From Locusta migratoria (lineage: Eukaryota; Arthropoda; Insecta; Orthoptera; Acrididae): a DNA stretch of 64,000 nt. The notes beneath the pieces are model-generated. The model was not told where the DNA came from. It made no database searches and saw only the letters and a program-made list of their open reading frames with translations. The position numbers and the translations under genes are program-made. The stretch spans positions 164,700,549-164,764,548 of the forward strand of contig CM048750.1 in NCBI GenBank assembly GCA_026315105.1. Direction: 5' to 3'. The stretch's first letter is position 1, and the number at the start of each line of letters is the position of its first letter. Below, in pieces: positions 53,691-62,880 of the stretch.

Positions 53691-54342
53691 AACAAAATAA
53701 CACCACGTAATACAGATTGTGGTGGTGCGCGAAGTAACGACGTACGACTCGATATGCAAATTGCTTAACTGACATCGGCCTTGGGTACACCGGTATTGCA
53801 AAATGCGACGCAGAGAAGAATCTGATGCCGTTCCTTCCGCAAAGCGGGAAAAATCGATGGGGAAAGCATCCACTACGTCTTCATTGTGGGCGTGTTCCGA
53901 GGAATCGAAGGATTCGTCAGAGCGGAACGGAAGACGTGATTATGCGTCAGCGTTGCAATGTTGTGATGTAGGACGATACAAGATCTCGTAATGATATTGA
54001 GAAAGAAATACGGCATAGCGCTTCAATTTCTGGGTGGTGCGGGGGGGGGGGGGGGGCACCGGCTATGACTGGCGTAACAAAGACGTCAATGGCTTTTGGA
54101 CTGTGACTAAGAAAACTTTACGCCCATACAAGAAATCGTGAAACTTCGTAACACCATAGACTATCGCAAGAGCTTCTTTTTCAATTTACGAATAGTTCTG
54201 TTGTGCCGAAGAAGCAACTTTGAAGCAAATGCTATGGGACGATCGACCTAATCTACTCGGTGTGAGAACACAGCGCCAAAGCCATAAGAAGATGCATCGA
54301 CAGACAACACAAGTGGCTTGGTCGGATCGTATGACACTAAAC
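53691..54342 (-). pseudogene. RNase H region of Gypsy provirus B
   Basis: The minus strand resumes beyond the LTR insertion with YDPTKPLVLSVDASSYGFGA, the RNase H first block with catalytic Asp, and PIAFASKLL. Later FLSQYHYEILYRPTSQHCNA then ADALSRLPF, the end of RNase H. A run of 16 G on the plus strand at 54041-54056 lies within it and adds or removes bases from the frame. Confidence 0.9.
54338..54342 (+). repeat. Target duplication of LTR insertion (left)
   Basis: TAAAC, repeated at 54813-54817. Joining the two sides restores the Gypsy frame between KQALFSSTC and LVSYDPTKP. Confidence 0.85.
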
Positions 54343-54812
54343 TTTTGTATCCCATCCTCGTCACCACTTTTGTATCCCGTTTCCGTCGTAGGTGTCGGTG
54401 GCCGAGTGGAATGAGACCGACACAGGAATAAAGATAGCACGCTGGTGCAGGTACGGAGAGGAGCAGCCAGAAACTAGAAACACTAGAGTAAATTAGAACG
54501 AGATATATATTGCACAGAATTTATACAATACTTAACTTTTACATAGTACTGCAGAATGTTGATACACAGTTGAGCTAGAGTCCTGCCTAGTGCCTAACTG
54601 ATAGCCAAGTCTTCACTGGTGCCTATCGGATTCCGAAGTCTTTACTGGTTCCTAACTCAGTCCCAAGTGAACGATGTCGTTCACTGGTGGCCACGAGCGG
54701 AGTTGCCGCAGAGGGCGCTCGTGGCTGTCGTCGTAAGAACGCCGCGCCGTGCGTGCATGGCGGCGCGCGGCGAAAGTAGGTGGCGCGCACTTTGGACTTG
54801 TGCGACACCACA
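54343..54812 (-). mobile_element. Solo-LTR-like insertion (470 bp) in Gypsy provirus B
   Basis: On the minus strand it runs TGTGGTGTCGCACAAGTCC to GGGATACAAAA, flanked by 5-bp TAAAC repeats. It is homologous along its length to 6266-6745. Near its end GGGATACAAAAG appears twice, 28 bp apart, around TGGTGACGAGGA, which looks like a primer-binding site; so the exact LTR end is uncertain. A solo LTR by LTR-LTR recombination is the simplest reading. Confidence 0.85.
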
Positions 54813-55972
54813 TAAACAAGTGCTGGAAAACAAAGCTTGTTAGATATTTTTCAATGCTGCGTCACATTCTGAAGACCACACGAAAGGGACATTTTCCCGA
54901 CATAACCTATACAAAGGTTTAGCAATAGTAGAAGCCCGTGGAATGAAATGGGAGTAATAATTCAGTTTACCTAGTGCAGCTTGTAGTTCTTTCACGTTTC
55001 GGGGCGCAGGTAAATCTTAAATGTCACTTAACAGGGTGGGCGATGCGTGGATACCTTGACTGTTGATCACATGAACCAAGTAAACTAGTTCAGTACCAAA
55101 TAATGTACACATTGCTTTGTTGACCTTCAAACCATGTGATCTGAACTTCAGAAAGAGAGCACGTAAGTTGTCCAGATGTTGTTCAGGCGTACTACCAGAA
55201 ACGACGATATCATCTAAGTAGTTCGAGCAACATGGAACACTTTGGCAAAGATTTGTAAATAACACTGAAATATGGCTGGTGCGGAGGCACAGCCGAAAGG
55301 CAATCGCAAAAATTTATACATACCGAGATGCATGTTAACAACCAGAAATTTTTGTAATTGTTCATCGAGGGGAATCTGCAGGTAAGCGTCTTTCAAATAA
55401 ATTTTGGAATAGTTCTTTCCCGCGCCTAATTTGTCGAAAATGTCTTCTGGACGTGGCATGGGGTACGAATAATGATTATCTGTGGATTCAAAGTCGCTTT
55501 GAAGTCGACGCACAGTCGAAGTGTTCCCGATGGCTTCTGAATTACTACTAAAAGAGAAGCCCATTGGGAAGCTACCTCTGTTCGAGTACACCTTGTGCGT
55601 GCAAGTCGTTAATTGCTTGCGCAACGTCATCACGTAGCACGTGCGGCACTGAACGCGCACGGAAAAATTTCGCGCGGGCAGTTTCTTTCAGAGCAACATG
55701 CGCTTGGAAATCTCTCACACAACCTAAACCCGGCGAAAACAAGTCACCAAATTCGTTACACGAGTCCTCTATACTGTTTGTCGGAACACTAGTATTCGCC
55801 GACAGTACCTTGTCTTGTATGGAAAGAGCAAATAAATCAAGGCCAAAAACGTTCTGTGCGTCCCGAGATTGAAGCACATGAAAGGTAGCTTGTCTGTTCT
55901 GCGAACGGAAGGAAACTGGCAAACTACATAGACCAAGGGTTGGTATGTCCTGTCCGTTATGAGCAGACTAGT
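54813..55972 (-). pseudogene. Reverse transcriptase of Gypsy provirus B
   Basis: Minus strand, several frames: SAFRARSVPHVLRDDVAQAI-type segment, YSYPMPRPEDIFDKLGAGKN, then SKIYLKDAYLQIPLDEQLQK. Motif A has Tyr where the catalytic Asp is expected (KIDL... becomes KIYL...). LPFGCASAPAIFQCYLQ is motif B/4, and the frame at 55265 holds CSNYLDDIVVSGSTPEQHLD with an intact YLDD. FPRNVKELQAALGKLNYY-like thumb follows to 54818. The Asp loss plus frameshifts make the copy dead. Confidence 0.93.
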
Positions 55973-56294
55973 GTACACTAATTGAACGCACTGGGGGAGC
56001 ACCTAATTGTTCATATGTCTGTCCGTTGATGAGAGAAACGGACGCACCCGTATCTAAGAGCATACGAACTGGAGTGCCAGTAATTTCAACAGTTATAAAT
56101 ATTTTAATGACATCCCGCTGGCAAAAAGTAGACACACAAGGATTGGGCAATGTCACAGGCAGATTAGAACCACTGTTTTTTGAGTCACTATGAATGGCAA
56201 ATACTCGATTTATTTCCATGGGCTGGGGCTGATATTTACGTAACCGACGACCATCGTTGCGTGTAGCGGGTACTATTCTGTCACAATGCAGCAT
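55973..56294 (-). pseudogene. Protease region of Gypsy provirus B
   Basis: Minus strand: VRMLLDTGASVSLINGQTYE contains the DTGAS aspartic protease signature. The frame is open to 55971. The protease would cleave the Gag-Pol polyprotein. Confidence 0.9.
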
Positions 56295-56329
56295 AGTATT
56301 TTCTTTGGAGGGTCACGGATTGTACGTGA

Positions 56330-57157
56330 ACTTTCGGGAGCAGTAATAACAAGTCACACGTCGGGAGGGGCAGTTACTAGGGGAATGTGGCTTATTACAT
56401 TTGGGACAAGACCGCTGGTCACTAACTTGTTGTGAAACTGATTTACTACTGCTGGGCGGCGCCGGCTGTGTTTAACTGCGCAGTCAACAAATGGCAGGAG
56501 CTACTTCAAAGTGGGTTGTTGCTACATCTAGTATATCTTGTCTTTCCAAGATTTCCAAAACGTCTTGCAAAGGAAGGTTTCTAAGTTTCAAAATCTGTTC
56601 GCGGATTCGTGTATCCTGAAACTTTTGAGGAATAGTGCCCCTGATCATCACATCTGCGTAAGACTGTCCACACGAACATTGAAATACACAGTCTCTAGTC
56701 AGTCCTTTCAGTTCTGCGACCCACTCGTGATGTGCCTGACCCTGTTTCTTTTTCGTGCGGAAGAAAGTGAACCGCTGAGCTACAGTGTTAATAGAGTCTC
56801 CGTTAAACATGAAGTTAAAACGTCATAGTCCTCACTTTCAGGAGCGGACTCGGGGAACAACTGTCTGAGTAGCAAGCAAGAAAAATGGGCGCCGCGCATT
56901 ACCTTGAATTCCATACGCCAGCAGGTGTATTGTTCCCAGCGTTCCGCTTTGTCGTCGGAGGCACGGGACGGGGGCACTGCCTGGCCAGAGGCGGCGGGTG
57001 GGTTCGACTGTACTGGCGCCGCTGCTGCTGCGGACCGTGTTGTTTGTAGCTGCACCAGGGCCACGAATGCTTGGACGAGTTGTTCAATTTGCGTATTCTG
57101 AAACTGAACAGATTGCGGAACAGTACTCTGGCCTGTCAGATAAATCATTTCACACAA
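56330..57157 (-). pseudogene. Gag of Gypsy provirus B
   Basis: Minus strand: a Gln/Ala/Pro-rich N-terminus (IEQLVQAFVALVQLQTTRSA), then ERWEQYTCWRMEFKVMRGA and QLFPESAPESEDYDVLTSC of the capsid-like region, and after a frameshift FTFFRTKKKQGQAHHEWVAE and ILKLRNLPLQDVLEILERQD. Beyond a stop near 56475, CPKCNKPHSPSNC is a zinc knuckle (C-X2-C-X3-H-X4-C) followed by a decayed second knuckle CYYC. At least two frameshifts or stops. Confidence 0.88.
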
Positions 57158-57210
57158 ATAATGTCACTTAAGTAGTAATTAGCACATAAAGTCAACAGCG
57201 TGACCTCCCA

Positions 57211-57230
57211 CAAATTTCATCGTCGCCATA
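57211..57230 (-). promoter_or_regulatory. Primer-binding site of Gypsy provirus B
   Basis: The minus strand just after the 5' LTR reads TATGGCGACGATGAAATTTG. TGG is complementary to the CCA end of a tRNA; similar TGGCGAC- or TGGTGAC-type sites occur by the other LTR family here. The tRNA is not identified. Confidence 0.75.
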
Positions 57231-57572
57231 TGTTCTGGCCAATATCTCAGAACATTTATGTGTAGGTCACGAAAGGAGGGCTGCCGCTTCTGGAACAAAG
57301 ATCTATTTATTTGTCAAATACTATTTACAATGAGTTGAAGAAGAACGTAACTTATTATGCCCTTTAGGTATGGGTCGTGATGTGATGGCCAACTCGGCGG
57401 CTGGCTAGCTAATACTTGATGCGCGCCACTAAGCACCGTCTGGCAATGTCTGTACTGTTTTCTGGCATGGACAATGTACAGGCTCGCGCTAGGCGGCGTT
57501 AGGGGGCGCTCGGTTGGCGCTAGAGCTATCGCTGTGATCGATTGTGTCGCAGTATATAGCAGTGATACTACA
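57231..57572 (-). repeat. 5' LTR of Gypsy provirus B
   Basis: 342 bp, TG...CA ends. Confidence 0.95.
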
Positions 57573-57690
57573 ACTGGTTACTTCCAAATATTTTTCCTGA
57601 CGTTCTGGTATTTCCCTGGGTGCTCTTGAGGGAGAACAATCTTCATAGGAGCCTGTTTCTCGATGTCGGTGTATGGTGTTGACAAAATTA
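57573..57690 (-). pseudogene. Tc1-like transposase, part 2 (N-terminal)
   Basis: The minus strand reads ERQEKYLEVTS up to the ACTGG duplication and rejoins KRNRLKTVSELT at 50991, the Tc1 DNA-binding region. This proves that provirus B entered the Tc1 reading frame. Upstream is a GC-moderate stretch without a clear start codon. Confidence 0.8.
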
Positions 57691-59945
57691 CTAATAATTT
57701 ACGGGCTATTATTCCGTGGTCTAGTGGATTTGTTATGGAAACCCAACGTTTCGTCCCCGACTGCGGAGGACATTGTCAAGGGGGATCGTGGCACTTTTGA
57801 ATGTACGATGCACACTCTGGCTCGCTACTGACTGAAGCGAAACTTCGTTTACGAGGGCTCGCGCGCAGAGATGTGAGTCAGATATTTTTGATATGCGCGC
57901 GCAATTCGTCGTTGCCGATTGCCGTCGTCCGTTAATATCGTCCCATGGTGGAAGACTGTTACATTTCTTCTTCAAAACCGGAACCCTGTTTTCATTTAGT
58001 TTCACGCCCACCTCCGTCCTATTGAAATTTAAAAATATCTATAGCCTCTCTTAACAGTCTTTTGTGGTATCCATTTGTGGCTGCTAAAACCTGAGTCTTA
58101 TCAAATTGAATAAGGTGACCCCTGCTTGAAAAACATGTTCAGTAACAGCTGATCTGTCAATCTCTCCCCTTCTACAGTTCCCCTTGTGCTCGTCTAGTCA
58201 CTTTTTATACTGTTCTTTTTGTACCCACGTATACGTCTCCACAGCTACAGGGAATCCTATAAATTCCTGCTTTTTCCAGCGGTTTGCGAGCATCGTACGC
58301 CGATTTCAGGTGATCCAGTATCTTCCGAGTACGTTTGTAAATAACGGTAACATTCCGTTTCGTCAAAATTTTACCGATGCGGTCGGTGACATCCTTAATA
58401 AAAGGCAGGAAGACTTTGGATTCCACAGGAAACTTTTCATCGGTTTCAATTTTACGTGTGGGTCTCAACGCTCTCCTTATCTCTGTGGCCGAATAGCCAT
58501 TCTTAAGTAAAGCATTACTCAGGTGTTTCAATTGCGCGTCGAGTAATTCCGGTTCGCAGATGTTCCTTACTCTGTCCGCCAACGTCTTTATAATGCCCCG
58601 CTTTTGCTGTGGGTGGTGGTTTGAATCCCGGTGTAGATAACGGTCTGTATATGTGGGCTTCCGATAAACTGTATGGCCCAATCTGCCATTCCCCTTTTTG
58701 AAAACTGACACGTCAAGAAAATTCAGTTTTCCGTCTGCCTCCTCCATGGTATACTGAATTCTAGAATTAATCCCATTGAGTTAATGAAGAAAACGATCTA
58801 GTTCTTCTCTACCATGAATCCACATAACAAACGTATCGTCATCAGATTGCCTTCCATAAAGAAACGTATCGTCTACATAGCGGAACCAAATAGCAAGTTT
58901 TTTTGTTTGCTGTTTTCAATGCCTGTTCCTGGAATTTTTCCATATACAAATTTGCTATAACCGGCCTTAAAGGGCTCCCCATAGATACACCACCTGTTTG
59001 TTCATAGAAATCATCGTTCCATTTGAAATAGGTAGTCGTGAGGCAATATTTGTACAGATCTGCAATGTCGGATGGAAAGAGGAGATTCAGCTGTTGCAGC
59101 ACCTCATTGTCTGGAACCTTAGTAAACAGGGATACTACGTCAAAACTAACTAATATGTCCTCTGGATTGACAAATATATAATTTAATTTACTTATAAAAT
59201 GTCTAGAATTCTTTATATAGGAATCTGAGAGCCCCACATGCCGTCGTAATAGTGTTGTCAAGAACTTGGCAATCAAATAGGTGGGCGAAGCAATTGCATT
59301 AACAATTGGTCTCCGAGGAGGAACATTTTCCTTTTCTTTGTGGACTTTCAGCAACCCATAAAGTCTTGGCGGTAGTGCAACTGAATTGAGCAGACTTTTT
59401 TGAACACACTGTTCAATGGAAGACTGTTCTTTTAATTAACTGTGTAACAGTTCTAAGAACTTTGTCAGTGGGATCTTTACTAAGTTTCCTGTATGTCTGC
59501 GGATCTAACAATTCCTTAATTTTGCAATAGTAGTCAGTCACGTTTAAAACCACTGTACAATTTACCTTATCTGCGGGGAGAATGCTAATACTATCGTCCT
59601 CATTCAGATTTTTTATAGCATTTTTCTCACCCTTTGTTCAATTACTTTTTTGGAGGCTTTGCGCGAGTCAATACTCTGACAGCATCTATACGTGTCTCCT
59701 CAGCTGTAACTTTGTCTAAATTGCGAATACCCGCTTCTATAGTGGCTATAATTTCCTCTGTAGGCACAACTCGCTGACTAAGGCAAAATTTCCGCCCCTC
59801 GCAAGCACTGATCTCTCATCATCAGATAGCAAATGTCCCGATAAATTGATAACAATGCGGGAAATATCTAAGTGACTGATGTTCAGTTGCGGTCGCAAAT
59901 TGCCAATTTTCTTCCTCTGTTTACTAGACTCGGTTGTCGGACACT
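57690..59945 (-). pseudogene. Penelope-like element with RT and GIY-YIG start (PLE copy 4)
   Basis: The longest PLE here. From the right on the minus strand: QLNISHLDISRIVINLSGH, then GLLKVHKEKENVPPRRPIVN and EDILVSFDVVSLFTKVPDNE (motif A Asp kept), QTGGVSMGSPLRPVIANLYM (motif B), IWFRYVDDTFLYG (catalytic YVDD) and, from 58747, KLNFLDVSVFKKGNGRLGHT, VYRKPTYTDRYLHRDSNHHP and AGIYRIPCSCGDVYVG (GIY-YIG; the GIY is intact). A frameshift near 58210 ends the frame; the later endonuclease is scattered to 58000. An 11-codon direct insertion interrupts the YVDD region. It is the only copy with RT. Confidence 0.93.
57741..57786 (-). ncRNA. Hammerhead-like motif at PLE copy 4 3' end
   Basis: Minus strand: TTGACAA (57779-57773) in place of CTGATGA (C3 and G8 changed, both transitions), stem II GTCC/GGAC, then GAAA (57752-57749) and CGTTGGG. 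CCC before the first box pairs with GGG after the second. Probably inactive. Confidence 0.45.
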
Positions 59946-60293
59946 AAAGCCTTCTTGGTACAAACAGATTATCATTACCCGTAATTCATAAGGAATCTGG
60001 CACTTTTGGACCATTTCCAATTACTTTCGCGGCTGTTATACTGTTATACAAACGCGACTACAAGTGAACAGAACTGTAAACAACGTGCCTCTACACAGCC
60101 ATGCGGCCTACCAGCTCCACCTGGCGTGTTTAGTTGAACTGTCTGGACAGGTAACGTCAGTTTACATAAAACGGAGCAATACTAGTATGTTCCAATATGT
60201 ATGTATATGAACAATAAAGAAGTGTACAATGCTGCAAATGTCATTATTAACCGTCATTTGAGCTTTCAATTTCGTTTGCTAACCAATGACACA
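59946..60293. other. No recognisable feature
   Basis: No domain or repeat found. Confidence 0.4.
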
Positions 60294-60295
60294 TA

Positions 60296-60500
60296 CAGGG
60301 TGATACACTGATAGTGACTGGATCAAATATCTCACGATATAAGCATCAAACGGAAAAACTACACACACAACAAAACTTTTCTAGCTTGAAGGGGGAAAAT
60401 AGATGGCACTATGGTTGGCCCGCGAGATGGCGTTGCCATAGGTCAAACGGATATCAACTGCATTTTTTTTAAATAGGTACCCCCATTTTTATTGCATATT
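60296..60500 (+). repeat. Left terminal inverted repeat of mariner copy 4
   Basis: Pairs with 61985-62175; the first 20 bases have diverged more than the inner part. Confidence 0.9.
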
Positions 60501-61984
60501 CGTCTAAAACATAAATAACACTTTTTTCGCTTTGTTATAGATGGACCTGTAATATTCAGAAACATATTGCTCAAAATTTTTTACGAACAGTATGTAACAG
60601 GTAGTTTCTTTTCAATTTTTTTAAATTAAAACACAGAACGAAGGAACGTTTGAACTTTATTTCGGTTGTTCCAATGTGATACATGTACTTTAGAGAAATT
60701 ATCATACATTATGAGAACGCATGCTGTTACTGATTGATTACCTGTAATTACCTGATGACGTCAATAAATGCTCACAATGATGTCCTTCAACTCAAATGCA
60801 TTTCACAACGTAACGAAATTCCTCTCAACAGCGAGTAGTTAGTCTTCCGTAATGTTCTCAGATGTATTGACAATGCGCTGACGCATGTTTTCATGTGCTG
60901 TCAGTGAATCACGATAACAAATATCCTTAAATTTTCCCCACGGAAATAAATCAGGGGGATGTAAGATCCGGTGAACGTACGGGCCATGGTATGGTGATTC
61001 TGTGACCAATCCACCTGTCATTAAAAATACCATTTGAGACCGCTTTAACTGCAGCTTACCATGTGCTGGATATCCATCATGTTGAAAGTACATCGCTATT
61101 CTGTCATGCAGTGAAAAGTAAAATCGGTAGAACATTATGTAACAAAACAGCATACATTGCACCATTTAGGTTGCCATACATGAAATAGGGGCCAATTATC
61201 CTTCCTCCCATATAGCCGCACCATACTGTAACCCGCGAAGTTCGCTGATGTTCCACTTGTTGTATGTAGCCTTCGTGAATTTTCCGTTGCCCAATAGTGC
61301 ATATTACGCCGGTTTACGTTACCTCCGTTTGTGAATGACGCTTCGTCACTATACAGAACGCGTGAAAAAAAAAAAAAAAATTCTACCGTCCCGTAATTTA
61401 TTTTGTGGCCAGTGGCAAACCTGAACACGGCGTTCAAAGTCTTCGTCATGCAAATCCTGGTGCGTAGAACTATGGTACGGGTGACATTTATGTTGATGTA
61501 GGATTCTCAACACCGACGTTTTTAATACGATTTCCGATTCTCACTCAATTTGTCTGCTACTGATGTGCGGATAAACTGCAACTGCAGCTAAAACACTTAC
61601 TTGGCCATTTTCATTTGTTGCAGGGCGTGGTTGACGTTTCACTTGTGACTGAACACATCCTGTCTCTTTAAATGCCGTAAAAATCCGACGAAAGGTCCGG
61701 ACACGTGGATGATCCAGGATAACGATCAACATACATAGTACAGGCCCGTTGGGCATTTTGATCACAATAGCCATACATAAATACCATATCGACCTTTTCT
61801 GCAATTGGTAAACGGTCCATTTTAACACGAGTAATGTATCACGAAGTAAATACCGCCCGCACTGGCAAAATGTCACGCGATACCACGTACTTGTTACTAT
61901 AACAGCGCCATCTATCACAAAGCGAAAAAAATGTTCCAAATAATACATTCATATTTATTTACGTACTAGACGGCTATGTAAGAA

Positions 61985-62175
61985 AATGATGGTACCTATT
62001 TAAAAAATTTCACTTGAAATCCGTTTGACCTACGGCAGGGCCATCTAGCGGGACAACCATATTGCCATCTGTTTCCCCCCTTAAAGCTAGAAAAGTTTTG
62101 TTCTGTGTAGTTTTTCCGTTTGATGCTTATTTCGTGAGTTATTTGGTCTGATCACTATCAATTGACTAACCTGTG
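61985..62175 (+). repeat. Right terminal inverted repeat of mariner copy 4
   Basis: Complement of 60296-60500, including AGCTAGAAAAGTTTTGTTCTG and TTTTTCCGTTTGATGCTTAT. Confidence 0.9.
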
Positions 62176-62339
62176 TAGATCACTTCCATCTTGCTCCGTA
62201 GTAATACGCAGCATGGTGTTTCCAAACTTATGGAGGGCAGTGTACTTCACAATTGACTTAAAAATATTGATTCCGATCTTAGTTAAATGGTTCGCACTTG
62301 GCCTTGAAAACTAGCAAAACATCATTGTCTACATAGAAT

Positions 62340-62880
62340 TTCTGATGGTGCATGTTGAAGGGTACATTACACCAGACTTAACACTGTTTGACCGAACACC
62401 GGAAAAATTTGGCATATATATGTAATTTTTCGTATACAGTGAACGTGGAAAGGTAGTGACAGAGGGAGAATGTTAGGTGGATATAAAAGAGGGGAGGGGG
62501 GAGTGGACGAAAAAGCAGAGGTAGATAGGAGGGAGGAACAGAGAGGAGGGGAAGGATAAAAATGGTTGAAAGGAAGGGAGGACATTGTAGAGAGGAGGGA
62601 GAGGTGGAGATGAATAGTGTGTAGGACGAGAGGATTACTGGGAGTAGGATGAATGTGATGGGCAGAGAGGAGGGGGGAAGGGAAATTTACAAAGGGAGGG
62701 GGGAAGGAGGAAAGCCTAAAAGGAACAAGGGGATGGGAACGAGGAGGGTGACGGAGGAAGGGGAAGAAGGAGACAAATGGAGGAGTTAAGAGGAGAGGGG
62801 TAAAGAGATTGAAGGAAAAGGAGATTGGCGTTATATATACTCATACATATTAGCAATGCGTGGTTCGCTAATAAAAAAAT
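62340..62880 (-). repeat. Dispersed repeat family H, longest copy (purine-rich on plus strand)
   Basis: The minus strand starts TATTAGCGAACCACGCATTGC, then a 380-bp pyrimidine-rich core (plus strand GGGAGGAACAGAGAGGAGGG-type repeats, 62440-62830), and ends with TACACTGTATACGAAA-like AT-rich sequence. Order agrees with 20372 and 24990. No coding sequence. Confidence 0.6.

Larger units (their letters stand above)
50997..57572 (-). mobile_element. Gypsy LTR retrotransposon provirus B, minus strand, nested in Tc1
   Basis: Two direct terminal repeats (50997-51359 and 57231-57572) start TGTTCTGGCCAATATC and end GTGATACTACA on the plus strand, so on the coding strand they are TGTAGT...GAACA. A 5-bp duplication ACTGG flanks them. 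On the minus strand a primer-binding site (TGGCGACGATGAAATTTG) follows the 5' LTR, and the polypurine tract AGGGGGGAGGAG precedes the 3' LTR. Gene order is gag-PR-RT-RNase H-IN, the Gypsy (Metaviridae) order. Insertions at 51675-52650 (LINE) and 54343-54812 (LTR) came later. The LTRs differ by indels and many substitutions, so it is not recent. Confidence 0.97.
60296..62175 (-). mobile_element. Mariner-type element (copy 4), 1.88 kb, long TIRs
   Basis: The two ends match as inverted repeats over about 200 bp: GATAGTGA(C/T)..AAATA..CTCACGA, AAGCATCAAACGGAAAAACT and TTTTCTAGCTT, with TACAGG-type ends beside TA. Inside on the minus strand: HLEHFFRFV (as in copy at 61541-61948) and the HTH part, RVLYSDEASFTNGGNVNRRN (block 1, catalytic Asp kept in SDEASF), CMLFCYIM, YFQHDGYPAHGKLQLKRSQM (block 2, QHDGxPAH) and PYVHRILHPPDLFPWG (block 3, decayed). 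Frameshifts occur at a poly(A) run (61365-61380) and elsewhere. Confidence 0.95.
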
